A stretch of 64,000 nucleotides of DNA from Gibbula magus (GCA_936450465.1 OW388304.1:9368700-9432699); one strand, 5' to 3'. Positions 36,385 to 49,286 are shown, counted from the first letter of the stretch. The notes: generated by a model from the letters alone, not told the origin. A program made the numbers and translations.

Positions 36385-36987
36385 TTAAGAACGTGTGGCC
36401 ATCCCGTGCCTCAATACACGCATATACCCTCCATAAAAAGGAAACGTCAGTCGTCTGATGACGTCACTTGGTATACGCTGCCATTCTTCTTGAAGTGCCA
36501 CAACCAATTCTTGTCTGTTGGCTGGTGGGTGTGGTCTCTGTCTAATACGACGATCCATCAGCCCTGTACATGTTGAATCGACTTTCATCATTGGACGACT
36601 CTCTGCGAGTCACGACGCTGCCAAAGGCGTACAGTTCGGGCCCATCTCAATCTCTGACGACGATGTTCCACTGTCAACCGCTGTCACATGTGTGGCCTGT
36701 TTGCTCTAAGTCTATAGGCCCTGAGTCTTCTGACAACTGTTTGTCGGTTGACCACGTGACCAAGACCATTCCTAGCTGATGACGTCACTGTTAGGTAGCG
36801 ATTTCGTAAATGTGCGCAAGTGACGTCATCATGGTGGATTGTCCGACGTCTGCCCTGTCTGTCTGTAACGTTACATTAAGTTATTCACTGCAAACCGAGA
36901 ACAACCAAACGTTCTTGAAACATGGTTGTGGGTGGCAGCCATTTCCAGCATTACCAGGGCTGCTCGCATTCTTCTGGTCTTAGGCAT
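36385..36987 (-). pseudogene. Tc1-like transposase relic
   Basis: The minus strand starts near 36987 with MPKTRRMRAALVMLEM, then HNHVSRTFGCSRFAVNNL (first helix-turn-helix) and RYRQTGQTSD, later RQTVVRRLRAYRLRANRP (second HTH), and after a gap the C-terminal RIRQRPHPPANRQELVVALQ, EEWQRIP..VIRRL. These are landmarks of Tc1-type transposases in the right order. Stops and frame changes interrupt it, and most of the DDE catalytic core between the second HTH and the C-terminus is missing. It is absent from copy B of the duplication, where the site lies near 62636-62680, so it inserted (or was kept) only in copy A. Non-functional. Confidence 0.75.
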
Positions 36988-38494
36988 GGCATAATCTTTG
37001 GTGAGTTTTTTTCATTGTGGACACCAGACATGCTGTTGGTATCTCTTTTATATCCTTACTGAACGTGCAATAAAGGCCAAATATCCTGAACGTGCTTTGC
37101 CATTTTAGGCACTTTTATCTTCAAACATATTTGTAGAAAAACTTTAAAAATTCTTTTTTTTTAAATTAATAAAAAGAATAAGAACTTTGACTGCTGATTA
37201 AACGCCTGTATTTTTCAGTTTTAGATTATAACATCGAAAACTAGAGTTATTTGCAATTGAAAACCATACATATGATAAAATCAACAGAGGTGAGTACCTT
37301 CTTTACCTGTGAGTACCTTCAGTTATATATACGGTATCAGTCCATGTTCCTTTGACAATATTTCACATATTTGAAGAATTGTAAAACTCACAATCATATC
37401 ACAAGCATGTAATTTTGTTTCAGTTAAAACCCCTTCAATAATATTTTTATTCGATTTTCGTGCAACTCAAAATGTTGATAATGTATTCATGGAAAGTATC
37501 ATGAACTTGAAAAAGTTGTTTAGACAATTTGTAAATAACACTGATAACAATAATAACATCTACACAAAATTATCATTAAGTTATTAAAATAATTAAAGAT
37601 GAAGTAACATAAAACAAGTAAAGTAAACTAATAAAAGAATTTCTTTATTTTTCTGAAAAAGGAAAATCTACACCACAGTTATGTTAGCCTTTGAAAGATA
37701 AATCAGTTCGAAAACATACATCACAGGATCTAGGTCTTCCCACATACAATGATTGCGGCTCCAGATAGAGTACTTGTCACCAGTCTGTACTAATCATGAT
37801 ATATGTGTTGAGGGCAGATATGCCATCATTATTTCCAGTACTTTGATTGTTAGGTATACATACTTTAACAGCCCTCATTGAAATAACAACTGGCATTACT
37901 GAACTTGTGCATGCTTTAAAATAGACAGCGAGTATGATTTCCAAAGAAACTGTAATAGATAACAATTTATATAAATTGTTACTGGAATTGTTTAACAATT
38001 GTTGACTCCCAGATAAAACTTCCCTTAAAAAGTATGTGAAGCATCAATACTGGATTTAAATTGAGATATGAAAAAGAAATATTTGCACAAAATAGTAAAG
38101 GCTACAAGGTTTAGGCGAAATTTTATGAAACTTGTTTCTGACATATATGAACCAAACGTCTAATTTTTAATCGCAATATGACATATCACGAACTATCGCC
38201 TTTGTTTATTGAAACACTAGCTTTGCTGTTATATGCATACAACATTGCACCTTTTATTAATTTATAATTCGTTTCTGCAATAGAATCAGTATAATGGAAA
38301 CAGATGCAAATGGTGAATTATTTTTAAAAAAGTAATGACATGTTGATTTCTGTCTTTACATAAGCTCGAACAATGAACTGTTCAAAAGATGGAAAGTTTT
38401 CTGAGAAACAATAATTCAATATAAAATAAGTATAATCAAAAGTTATTAGTCTATCTTGAAATTATATACTTTTGTTTCTTTGTTCTGCAAGAGA

Positions 38495-38710
38495 TCCGGG
38501 ATTCGAATCCCGCCAGTGGCACGACGACTTTGTCTGCATTAGAGGTGCAAATTTCAGAGTAGTATCATCCACGGTTCAGTAGTTCAAACACGATGCTCGC
38601 AGGTTTCACCGCAATGCATAGTCACATGGGGCTGCAGGCTTTCTCCCTGCCATAATACTAGCAGCCGCGATATAAGTGAAATACCCTTGATAAACCCAAA
38701 CTCACATCAC
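38495..38710 (+). mobile_element. 5'-truncated copy of the same tRNA-derived SINE
   Basis: Begins inside the tRNA head just before the B box (GATTCGAATCC near 38500), continues through the same body as the 32.4-kb copy in opposite orientation (TTTGTCTGCA, AGAGTAGTATCATCCACGGTT, CGCAGGTTTCACCGCAATGC, CTCCCTGCCATAATAC, CCGCGATATAAGTGAAATAC) and ends in AACCCAAACTCACATCAC. The A box is lost, so it should not be transcribed from its own promoter. Confidence 0.8.
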
Positions 38711-39029
38711 TGGTTCTTCACATTACAGTGTTTCACTTCTATTTAGATCTTAATGTGATATTATTTGAAAAGAGTTTAAGTTATGTTAAGTTCAAAACAA
38801 CTGCATCCCAAAGGTGTCCTCGCTCAATTGTACACTTCGTGCAAATATTATTTTATTTGTTTTGGATTTGATCCATTGTAGCAGAGTGAAACGGGAATTT
38901 CGTGTTTTTTTCTAAATGATTATATGTGTGATTTAAGATGGGTTTTTTTCCATATCAAGAATTCAGAGTTAAGGTACACATCAAGGTATGTGTAATAAAG
39001 TAACTTGTAATTGTACAACTGTATTTCGA

Positions 39030-39960
39030 AATAGCCATGTTCACCGAATCTGACATAACGATGATATTCATGTTGGTAGTATCACTATTCTATAATCTAC
39101 ATCACATGCATTAACACAAATGAGTAAACGTATGATCCTCTAGCAAAGACTGTGTTTTATGAGCTATCATGTTCAGTATTTCAATCAATAAACAACCTTT
39201 TTCTGCAACCAGAAATCACAAACGGAAAATGTTGGGAAATATAAGTTTGGTACGTCAATAACGTCAATGGTCCATCACTTTCATTTTAGATGCCATGTTC
39301 ACCTAATTATGAAGCCTTCAAGATGACTGGAAAGAAAACGAGGAAAAGATTTTTAAATGGAAAGTTGCTATAAATACACGCAAAGCTCTTGCCTCTGTCG
39401 AAGGTATAAGCTTTGAGTGGAAATCGATTACATCTCCTTATGAGTAAATGATATAGTGTTATTACTAAGAAGACACCTCCTGCCTCGACCTATCTCCTCC
39501 ATTATGGGAGTCATTCACAAGCTGCAGGGTAACTAAATCGTTTTGTGCACATACACCAGGAGGGTTTAAACTGAAGCAGCACAAGCATCAACTGGCAAAG
39601 AAGAATTTGCCTCTCAAATGTATGAATTTGGTCTATTCTTATGTCATTTATTAACAGACGATCATATGTAACTGTAGATTGACTCGTTTCGAACCTACAC
39701 ACTTATAAGATGAATAGTTACCTTTATGAAATGTCCGGGATGCACTGTTATACAACAACCAGTTGTTAAGTTGTAACATGACAGTTAGCAATTTGACGTT
39801 TTAGAGTGAATTTTCGTTTTTCATACCTATGTCTGAGTGGAAAGTACCTGCAACTGTTCCATTTTGGTCAGACTTCTGATCAGATCAGAACCATTTGAGC
39901 ACTGAGAGTAAGATACATTAGCAACAATTTACATGTAACCCCGTTCAGTGTCACTCGACT
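39030..39960 (+). repeat. Third, strongly diverged copy of part of the segmental duplication
   Basis: Matches 31060-32100 in order: GGAAATCGATTACATCTCCT against GGAAATCGATTGAATCCCCT, then CCTTATGAGTAAA, GTTATTACTAAGAAGACACC against GTTATTACTTATAAGACACC, AGCTGCAGGGTA against AGCTACAGGGTA, and a later ATGTAACCCCGTTC against ATGTAACCCTGTCC. Divergence is far higher than between copies A and B, so an older duplication preceded them. Confidence 0.65.
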
Positions 39961-40323
39961 ATTTTCACTTACAATAATCACCGTCTCCTTATAAACAGTT
40001 ATCTAATGCAATAACAAACATCATAAACCCAAGACAAACATCTAAACAAGACCTAAACCGTTATGACGTTGACGTGAACATTGTGACGTCAAAACGGTTG
40101 ATCATTATGATTATGTATTCGGTTTGTGCATGCGTGAGAGTAGGACGTGCATGTGAAGAGCTCTCGACCCCACGTCTATCCCAAGTAGAAAATGACTGAT
40201 ACTTGATGCTAGAATTCTATATAGACTACTGAAAATCGTGTATTGACATATACAGCAAGTTTATGAAGTGAGTGAGTAACCTCTCTTATGATTTTGTGGC
40301 ATTTTTGAATGAACTGAAATCAG

Positions 40324-41101
40324 ATGAGCTCAAAGTCCCGAGTAAGTACCCGGTCAATTATGGAGGAATTAATTCTACCAGTTGAGAAAAGACTTTCGGA
40401 TCAAATTATTGTGGGCAATGCTGACTTAAAGAGATCAATTTTGGAACTTAAAAATGAAATCAGCCACGTTTCAAAGCGAGGAGATGACGTGGAAAACATG
40501 GCCGCCATGAATGATAAAGAAGTTGAAGGTCTTCATTCAGAAGTTAAAGGGCTGAAAACCCAACTTTCCGAACAGGCGAAATCTTTTGAAAAATCACTTC
40601 TTGCGAAGGAATTTACGACCGAAAACCAAATCTTCTCTTTTATGGAATTAAGGAACAGGCAAGAGAGAACTGTGAAAAAGTCATTCGGAGACTTTTTGCT
40701 AAAAACCGCAACATAAGTGACAGTGAAGTGGAAAACATCTACTTTAAGGCAGTACACAGGCTCCCCAGAAAACCCTTCCCCAACGATCCTACCCCAGATG
40801 CCCCCTCCCCGATCATAGCAAGTTTCCTCAATATGGATGATAGAGAAGTGGTGTAACGATCGGCATAGTTTCTTAAAGGCACAAGGATGTCAATTCGTAC
40901 CGATCTGCCGGCAAAACTGAGAAAAAAAAGAGGGCAATTTTGTACAGAAAGTCACGGGACATATTCTCAAATGAGAAGGTACAGACACGTGTAAGACAAC
41001 TAGGTGTCGACCATGTGTTGGAGACCAGAGCAAACATGTCCTCCCCGTGGCAGAAGCGTTTCATGCTGACAGGGGATATGAACCCACCCTATGAACTCTA
41101 A
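40324..41101 (+). pseudogene. L1-like LINE ORF1 (RNA-binding protein), broken
   Basis: Starts MSSKSRVSTRSIMEELILPV with a coiled-coil-type stretch up to about residue 95 (heptads of Leu/Val among charged residues, VENMAAMNDKEVEGLHSEVKG). A frameshift near 40640-40680 moves the reading to another frame, where the RRM-like part (ENIYFKAVHRLPRKP, SFLNMDDREVV, FLKGTRMSIRTDLP) and the C-terminal part (KKRAILYRKSRD, VQTRVRQLGVDHVL) follow; a stop lies near 40855. The order coiled coil, RRM, basic C-terminus matches L1/Tx1 ORF1 proteins, which trimerise and bind the element RNA. It lies upstream of ORF2 on the same strand. Not functional. Confidence 0.75.
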
Positions 41102-42685
41102 CTGGGTAGACTATTTCCTTGACCATCAACATGCTTTGGTTTGATCTAAAAGCTCATTTCAAATTAATATGGCACCCTACGTAGTGCTTGTGTAATGTGC
41201 AATCATTGATGTTATGAACTTTTTACAAAATTAAGACTTATTCTGCACATGGATTACAGCCGCAATGACATTTCAACATGTTTATGACGCATATTTCAGT
41301 ATATGCTATGCATGTATGTGCATATGTTTTGTTGATGTATAGCCATTACTATATGTAGAGCATGTACTGGTACGGTGGTACGCTATGACAATACAGTATT
41401 GATATTGGAAATATGTTTTGAACTGTTTACCAAAGTTATCCACAAAGCATATTGGTTATAGAAGCAATTACATTGAAACAAGTTTATGACGCATATTTCA
41501 TAATATGCCATGTGAACATATTTTTCGTCTATACTATATGTATATCATATACTAGTACGCTTTGACAATGAAAAAGTTACATTGTCACCAACTTAAAAAG
41601 TATTCCTTTTTTAAAAATGAGTTTCTTCTATACCAATGCATGTTTATGAGATATTTAAGACAGGCATGGTATAATGCGTACTGTACCTAACCATATTATT
41701 GATTCATTAATATGCCGTGTCATGCTTGACATTATATTTGGAGTGTCAGTTTTATATACCATTCACATCTTAATGCATTTGAATTGCATATTGCCCGACA
41801 CAAAATTTTGATTGCAGTATTATACATGTATACCAATTTAACATCTACTGTATAAGGATATGACTTGCATATTACTATATCATCACAATGGACCATACAG
41901 TATAAGCTCGATGCATGATAAACCAGATATTCAATCGTACATTCTAATTTTGAATTTGTTTGATACACTAATTATTTGTTACAATACATTATGGAAATAA
42001 ATATATTTCATAGTAACACATACAATTCTTGTAGGGTGTGACATTCTATAACGACAAACATTATACTGACATTGACCTACCTGTAGAACGAATACTCCTT
42101 TGAAAACACTCATAAATATCCTTTGTAATCCACACGATTGCTGGTAAGCTGCAACATTGTTCATATCTGCTCTACAACGTACGTGGCAACTTTCCAAGCG
42201 CACGTCCAGCTCGTGCCGAAATGTACATGTACGCACTACGCAATGCCTTTCAGTGATGTATGATTGATATGAGCTCCTAGACGGTAACTAGCCACCAATA
42301 TACTATCTTTATTGCAATAATATAACATCAGTCAGTGTAACTATTTATTTTGACAGAGGGATATTCGTGGGGAAGATTGTTTTCCCCCATAAATATGATG
42401 ATAGAATGTATGATATTTTTGTTTTGTTTTGTTTCGTGGTATTTGTATTTCTGTACTAGAAATACTCCAGTCACATGTTTTGTGTTTGCATTTTCGTTAG
42501 CACGTTCACAGCGTATGAATGATTGTTGTTCATGTCTTATTATGTTCCCAGAAACGGTGACCTCAGCATATACTCACATGTTTTGTATATTTTATTCATT
42601 CATAGAAATGTTTAGATTATTCAGTTATATTGTATTCCCATTCACTTGTGAGATATTTTACCAAACTACTTAGAATATTAATGCA
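41102..42685. other. Non-coding gap between LINE ORF1 and ORF2
   Basis: About 1.6 kb of AT-rich sequence with no reading frame of note. A block of about 130 bp is repeated in diverged form (about 41272-41400 and 41472-41572; GTTTATGACGCATATTTCA and CGCT(A/T)TGACAAT are shared). The gap is longer than is usual between L1-type ORFs, so an unrecognised insertion is possible. Confidence 0.5.
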
Positions 42686-45600
42686 ATGACTTCAAAGCTA
42701 AAGATGATATCTCAAAATTGTCGGGGCCTAAGTAATGTTGTTAAAAGGAAAAAGGTAAAGGATGTCCAGTTTACGCCTGACCAGGAACAGTCTATTAAAC
42801 AACAGTTGGGGTATAAAGAGTGCTATTTTAGTTGTTTGAGGAGTAATGCTCGTGGAACAGCTATTCTATTTAACAATAATTTCGAATTCAAAGTCTTAGA
42901 CACATCGATTGATACAGAAGGAAACTTAGTTGCTCTCAAAATAATGTCAAATGAAATAACATACACAGTTGTTAGCATTTATGGTCCGATTAAGGACGAA
43001 CCGGGTATATTTGAGCAGATTGTAGATATATTAAAAGAAGTTGATAGTGATGAGATCTGTTTGTGTGGCGATTGGAACTTAGTGACCAATCAAAGACTAG
43101 ACACTTTTAATTATAAAAACATTAACCACCCTAAATGTAAGGAAAAACTTTCGGAAATTATTGATTTGTTTGATCTTAAAGACCCATGGCGAGAGATGAA
43201 TTATGAAACAAAAAGGTATACATGGCGTCAACCCACTCCTTTGAAACAAGCACGACTAGATTTTTTCCTTATTTCCCATAATTTACTACGCTCAGTTGAC
43301 ACTTGTGAAATTAACCCTAGCATCAATTCTGACCACTCACTTATTGACTTAACTCTCAAAGTTTCGACAATTGATCATGGAAAGGGTTTTTGGAAATTTA
43401 ACAACTCTCTTTTAACTGATAGAAAATATATAGAACTTATAAAAGATACTATAAATACTACACTCGATCTGTACAGAACAAATTGTCGTGATGGAATCAG
43501 CACATATTCAATTGATGATCAATTGTTATGGGAAACGTTATTGTTAATGATCAGGGGGAAAACTATATATTACTCATCCACTAAAAAGAAAATAAACAAA
43601 GAAAAGGAAACGACATTGCAATCAAAACTAGATTCTGTGGAAAAGAAACTAGATGAAACAGATGAACTGAATGAAAAAGAAGAAATTCTTAGCGACATTA
43701 ATGAGGCTAAATTAAAATTGGATGAACTATATGACCAAAAAGTAAGGGGAATGATGATAAGATCTCGAGCAAAGTGGATTGAAGAGGGTGAAAAGCCTAC
43801 TAAATATTTTCTTAAATTAGAATCTAGAAACTTCCTAATAAAAAGCCTTTATAGAGTTAGAAAAAAAATGATGGTACAGTTGTTAACAATTCTAAAGAAA
43901 TTTTAAATGAGACTAAATCTTTTTACGAAAAGCTATACATGCAACAGGATGTTACATCAATCGATCTTGATGAATATTTCAAAGATATTGACATATCAAA
44001 ACTATCTCACAACGAACAGGGACGCTAGAAGGTGACTTAACTAAGACAGAAATCTCATCAGCACTTAAAAACATGAAAAATGACAAAAGCCCATGACCAG
44101 ACGGTTTTACGACAGAGTCTTTTTAATTTTTCTGGAAGGATTTGGGTGATTTTCTGTTAAAATCCTTAAACGTTGGTCATAAAAATGAAAAATTATCTGT
44201 GACACAAACTCAGGGCTTGATAACCTGCATTCCAAAAGGTAACAAACCTAAATAATTTCTTAAAAACTGGCGACCAATTTCTCTTTTAAACACTTCGTAT
44301 AAGATAGGGGCTTCCGCTATCGCAAATAGAATAAAAACAGTTCTCCCAAATATCATCAGTGAGGATCAAAAAGGCTTTATTTCTGGTAGATATTTTGGAG
44401 AGATAACACGATTAATTTATGATTTAATGGAATACACAGAAACATTTCAGATTCCTGGCTTATTATTGTTAATTGACTTTGAAAAGGCATTTGATTCAGT
44501 AGACAGAACAAATCTCACTATGGTTCTACAGTTCTTTAAATTTGGACCTAGTATTACAAAATGGATTGAGACACTATATATACTATATATATACTATATT
44601 GAATCATGTGTACTTGTGAATGGTTTTGCCTCCGAACCATTCAAAATTTGACGCAGCTGTCGTCAAGGTGACCCAGTTGCCCCATATCTATTTATACTTT
44701 GTGTAGAAATTTTAGGCATAATGATTAAAAACAATAAAGACATAAAAGGGATAGTGTTAGGAAATATTGAATACCTACTTGCACAATTTGCCGATGATAC
44801 TACGTTTAGATGGATCTGAAAAATGCCTTTATGCAACACTAAATACTCTCCAATTTTTCCAACGTTTTTCTGGTTTGAAGATAAATGTAGAAAAGACCAA
44901 ATTAATATGGATTGGATCCAAAAAACCATCAAGATATAAACTGTGCAAAGACTGGAAATTTGATTGGACGAACTTTTCTCTTTTGGGAATCAACTTCGAT
45001 ATTGATCTTGAGAACATGGTAGACAAAAATTATGGTGAAAATTTTACCTATATTGAAAACCAAATGAATATTTGGTCGGCCCGAAATCTCACTCCTTTAG
45101 GCAGAAACACTATCCTGAAATCCCTCTTACTCCCTAAATTAAATCATTTATTTTCTCCACTGCCAGATCCACCAAAGAATATACTTGACAAATTCCAGAA
45201 GAAATCATTTCAATTCATTTGGAGGGGTAAGCCTGATAAAGTTAAACGCGATGTCCTTGTTCTTATACCTGAGCACAGAGGAATAAAAGCACCTAATATT
45301 AAGGAAATTATTGCATCTCAAAAGCTAAGGTGGATAAGTAGACTACAAAGTGGAGAAAAGAAATGGGAATAAATGCTTTAATGAGCTTTGGCTTTCAGAT
45401 AGGATCTTTATTCGAGATAAATTGATTCCAGAAATGACAAATGCATTTTGGAAGGATGTTCTCATGTCATACTCAATTTTTATTAATAAGTGTAAAACAT
45501 CAAGCATTTCAGAAAGCGAACTGCTAAGTCAGTCTTTGTGGAATAATGATGGAATAAGAATAGATGGAAAGCCTATTATGTACAGATCATGGTATAACAA

Positions 45601-46838
45601 AGGTGTACTAATTATCAATGATCTGATGCACCACGAGGGTAGACTTATCAATTTTGAGGAATTCGATAATAAATTTAAAATCCAAACCAATTTTTTTAAG
45701 GTATGAAGGTATAAAAAGGTCTGTTATGTCGTATATCTCTAAATTAGATATACAAAACATACAGAATGTTTGTCCAAATCCAATTTATCCTTTTAACCTA
45801 AACTCACGGGCAAAAGAAACGTCACCACATTTTGAAAACAGTATAAAATGAAATATTGATGTCGGAGAAAATAGATTTTGTATGTATTTGGTAGCCACAT
45901 GTTTTCTTAAGAAATATTCACAATTTCATACATCAGAGTATGCAATTTTTATTTTTACATCTGTAAAAAATTGACATGGGGTGCTAAAATCGTTTTTTAA
46001 AGATGTTTTTGGCCAACAATATTTAGTATTTAAGTTTAAAACATTGAAAAAGTAGAAATTTAATTAACTTAAGATATCCTCGACATAAATAACCTTCTTT
46101 GATTTAAATTTGTTGACGCATCTTTACTGTAGGACGTCTCAAAACAAGCCAAAACTGGCTTTCTGAGGCTTCTATCTCGTCTAGTTAAGGAGATTCCAAA
46201 ACGACCATTTCTTAAAACTTGTGTTTCTCAGAGTTATGAATAGATAATGTTTCGAAAATTCCTATTTAGTATTGTTGGGTTCTGAAGACATGGTGTAACG
46301 CTGTTTCAGTCGCATTTATCGCCCGATGATTGAAATATCTTGTATTTTGTATGGGGACGTTTCTTTTGCCCGTGAGTTTATTTCATATTAGTGAAAAATT
46401 GGGCAGTAAATATATATACACGAAATTAATGGATTCGAAATATGTGCAATTACCCTGTTATAGCAAATGGGCCAGAATTTTAGATTGTGAACTCTCAGAA
46501 AAGGATTGGAGAGTATTTAATATGATAGCTCACAAATGCACCCGTACTACTGACTTGAAATGGCTGCAGTATAAGATTATCCATCATATTCTACCTACAA
46601 ATTGTTACTTATTCAGAATAAAGGTATCGGAAACACCACTATGTCGGTTTTGTAATAAAGAATTGGAAACTTTAGAGCACTTATTTTGGTATTGTGACCC
46701 GGTTGTAAAAATTTGGAAAAGTTTAGAAAAATGGCTACAAACCGCCCAAATTCATATAAATTTAACAGTGTCAAAGATAATGCGAGGGATAAAAGGAAGA
46801 AATAACAATCCCATTAGGTTATGGTTAACCCTTTGATC
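42686..46838 (+). pseudogene. L1/Tx1-like LINE ORF2 (endonuclease-reverse transcriptase), broken
   Basis: The first frame (42686-43906) holds an APE-type endonuclease: ISQNCRGL at its start, GDWNLV near residue 133 and NSDHSLIDL near 213. The segment after VKRK appears deleted, removing the region expected to hold the metal-binding Glu. A frameshift in an A-run near 43865 follows. The reverse transcriptase then reads NDKSP*PDGF, FISGRYFGE, LLIDFEKAFDSVD, SCRQGDPVAPYLF and FADDTT, with several stops (about 44094, 44126, 44651) and a frameshift right after FADD. The C-terminal part has the zinc-knuckle-like CRFCNKELETLEHLFWYC before the last stop. A MITE at 45801-46378 splits the frame. Same strand and family as ORF1 upstream. 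It is a dead copy. Confidence 0.85.
45801..46378. mobile_element. TA-flanked MITE inserted in the LINE ORF2
   Basis: The ends AACTCACGGGCAAAAGAAAC and its reverse complement (46358-46378) are near-perfect inverted repeats extending about 60 bp, and TA is duplicated on both sides (45799-45800, 46379-46380). Removing the insert and one TA rejoins the LINE reading from PFNL to FHISEKLGSKYIY. The TA target and no coding capacity point to a Tc1/mariner-type non-autonomous element. The phrase GGGCAAAAGAAAGTACTCAC near 36117 and 62453 resembles its end. Confidence 0.85.
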
Positions 46839-47439
46839 GAATTTTGAAAACAGAAACAAGTTTTAAGAACTCATTGATATTTTGTTGTTTATACCCTCTG
46901 GAAATTGTATTCACATTGAAGGTTAACGTACACGGGCACGAGTTCTGGTGGTTCTAAGAACTCCTACTACTACTTTGTTAATAATACTCCCTGGAATTAT
47001 TTTGACATGTTCACAATCAAAATCAAACCTGTGGTGACCCCCCTTGTGTCAAGTGACCAAAGTGATGACTCAACTTGTTTTTAATGATTCCAATGATTAA
47101 CAAGAAAACGTGTGAACATGCGCACTTGTACGTTTGATGAAAACCGGAAGCTATCCCGACACACTATTTTTGATAATTATGAGTTCAATGGAAATGAGAT
47201 GTTTACTATTGTGCAAATAGAATGAACCTAACCTTTTGATAAAATATTAGTATGTATTACATTATATATACCTATCAAATTAATCTTGTGCAAATGATTG
47301 AGAACTGTAAATGGAACAATACAGACATACATGATTAATAATATAACATATTATTCACAGCACTACATATCATTATACTATGCAGGCTTATCTTATCATT
47401 TACAAAATATGTTCATTCCCACACCAAGCAAACACGAAC
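46839..47439. other. Upstream region of the C1q gene
   Basis: No element is recognised. Some of the 5' part may be the untranslated end of the LINE. No clear TATA box or initiator could be fixed for the C1q gene; its 5' untranslated region probably lies here. Confidence 0.4.
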
Positions 47440-47749
47440 ATGGTTGGACGAGGTTGTTTGGTCACTTTCTGTTTGAGTACATTTGTAATTGTGAGATCTT
47501 CTCCAAATGACCACAATGAAAGCGCAACAATGAAGCAGCAGTTGACGCACCTGGAGGAGACAGTTTCAAACCTTCAGAAGCATATTGTGGCTCAGGATCA
47601 GAAGCAGACAGCCCTACTCTCAAGCGTCTTATCTAGGTTGACCGTAACGACGGACGAACTTGCCGAACTACAACATAACTACACAGTCCTTAAAAACGAA
47701 TTTTCCTCCTTAAAAGATAATTATACGTCTGCAGATTGTGAAGGAAAAG
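47440..47749 (+). CDS. Secreted C1q-domain protein, exon 1 (signal peptide and coiled coil)
   Basis: The ATG at 47440 starts MVGRGCLVTFCLSTFVIVRS, a signal peptide of about 20 residues. Residues about 32-97 form a coiled coil (MKQQLTHLEETVSNLQKHIV and on to LQHNYTVLKNEFSSLKDNY), the usual trimerising stalk in place of a collagen region. The exon ends AAAG|GTGAGT at 47749 in phase 1 after DCEGK; the phase fits exon 2 exactly. An upstream in-frame ATG at 47380 would hide the signal peptide and is less likely. Proteins of this type form secreted trimers used as soluble pattern-recognition molecules in molluscs; ligand unknown. Confidence 0.85.
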
Positions 47750-48594
47750 GTGAGTTTTTGGCAAATGTATTTTGTCATATTCAGATACTAATTTACTATT
47801 TATTATATTAAATTATTTCGACAAGATAGCTTATGAATGTAAGTAGCATGGTAGTCCTCATGTCAATAAATAATATTTGCATATATTGGTATATGTTCAA
47901 GTTTATACATGTATGTATTTCTTAAATGGAACACTGTTTGCAAAGAAACTCCTGTAATGCAATGATGTAACCTTTCCCTCGTACTATACTGAGGTGCAAA
48001 CGCATTTCAACGAGTTACAGCAGACCACTTCTGAGATATATATCACATTCGTTATGTGTATGAATATTAATGTATATTTAATCTTTTAGAGTGAACCTAC
48101 TGTAGGAAAAGCTTAGCTTCCGTCGGCATTGTTCTTTTAATTGAGTGATTAGCGTCTATCTTGAAATGTCTTTATATAACTCTAAAGGGATTTGGGTATT
48201 TAGGGTAAAGTGTCAGCTTGTTGTCTTCACTGGGTAGTTTTAAAAGGTATACATGTAGCTCTGGATTACAAATCAGTTGTTGTTGATATTGAGACTGTGT
48301 ACACCAGGTTGGTGGTACACCTTGTCGGTGAATAAAATTTCACATTGTTAAACCCAACATAATGTGTTAGTCTGCCAGATAATTTTTGTATTACTGCTAA
48401 TGTAATAAGCTCATTCTACAATTTATTAAAATCCCTCTTAATTTATAAAATGGTTGTGTGATATCTTTTTAAATTCTTGTTATGTAGTAGATTGGGGTAT
48501 TGCCCATTATACCTTCTATCTTACACATACCACATTTAATGACATTCTCCCAAAAATGAAATGCATGGACCAACATGAAACTCTGTTTGAAATA
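47750..48594. other. Start of the C1q intron
   Basis: AT-rich intron sequence with no recognisable element before the mariner terminal repeat. Confidence 0.6.
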
Positions 48595-49100
48595 CGAGGG
48601 GCGTTCAATAAGTGTTGCAAGCGGGGCATTGGTGTTACATAAACAGTGTCAGCTCATAGCAGGTGTTACTATAGTCAAAACATAACATTGACACATGTCA
48701 AAACAATTTCTAGACATAACAGTTATTTAGATATAATAGCTGCGCTGACCTAGGGGTCTCCATAATCATGGATTCTCTCAAACATGAACAACGTGCTGTG
48801 ATCAAATTCCTTACTAAAGAGGGATGCAAAGCTACAGAAATACATAATCGTATGTGTAATGTGATGGGTAAGGATGCTCCTAACTTTTCAACAGTTTGTC
48901 GCTGGTCTCTTCAGTTCAAGCGGGGCAGGGAGTCCTTAGACGATGACCCACGGTCAGGCAGGCCATCTGAAGTCACCCGACCGGAAGTTATTGCCGCTAT
49001 CGAAAGACGAATTTTAGCTGACCGGCGTGTTAAAGTTTCTGAACTGTCTTTGGAATTCCAGATATCAGTTGGAAGTGTTGAACAAATAATTCATGACCAT
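48595..49100 (+). pseudogene. mariner element, 5' part only (transposase N-terminus)
   Basis: CGAGGGGCGTTCAATAAGT directly after a TA is a mariner-type terminal repeat. The transposase starts at 48768 (MDSLKHEQRAVIKFLTKEGC), with the first helix-turn-helix (EIHNRMCNVMG ... FSTVCRWSLQFKRGRESLDD), the DDPRSGRPS linker (AT-hook-like), and the second HTH (RVKVSELSLEFQISVGSVEQ) ending IIHDH. At 49101 it is cut by the DIRS-like element; the DD34D catalytic half is not present on the other side, so it was already truncated or was lost. Sits within the C1q intron in the sense orientation. Non-functional. Confidence 0.85.
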
Positions 49101-49286
49101 GTAAACGTAATTATTTATACTTACCTGTTGACTAGACCTACTATGCCTACCTCCTAAAAGGTATGCTATTTCAACCTTAACACAGCCGACCTTGAACCAG
49201 TGGAGAAGGGGTGCGTAAAGTCCCTTATCCAAGGGCGGTAAGTCCAGGTGGTCTCGTGACGTCACTACCTGTCTAGTTCACTCTCC
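49101..49286. repeat. Inverted terminal repeat of the DIRS-like element (left on +)
   Basis: Pairs with 52526-52704 with very few mismatches from TGTTGACTAGACCTACTATG inward to CACTCTCC. Its outer end reads GTAAACGTAATTATTTATAC, a variant shared only with the first half of the internal complementary region. It contains TGACGTCA at about 49257. Confidence 0.85.

Larger units (their letters stand above)
26695..38361 (+). repeat. Segmental duplication copy A
   Basis: Collinear in direct orientation with 55603-64000. Long runs are identical or nearly so (for example 31800-32060 against 59405-59670). Copy A is longer because it holds segments absent from copy B: about 0.2 kb near 27155-27360, 1.2 kb at 27801-29000, a SINE at 32371-32728, a MITE at 33436-33783, an expanded minisatellite at 34657-35230, and a Tc1 relic around 36320-37110. 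No protein gene was recognised in either copy. The repeat starts near 26695 and its right end cannot be fixed because copy B runs off the window. Confidence 0.85.
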
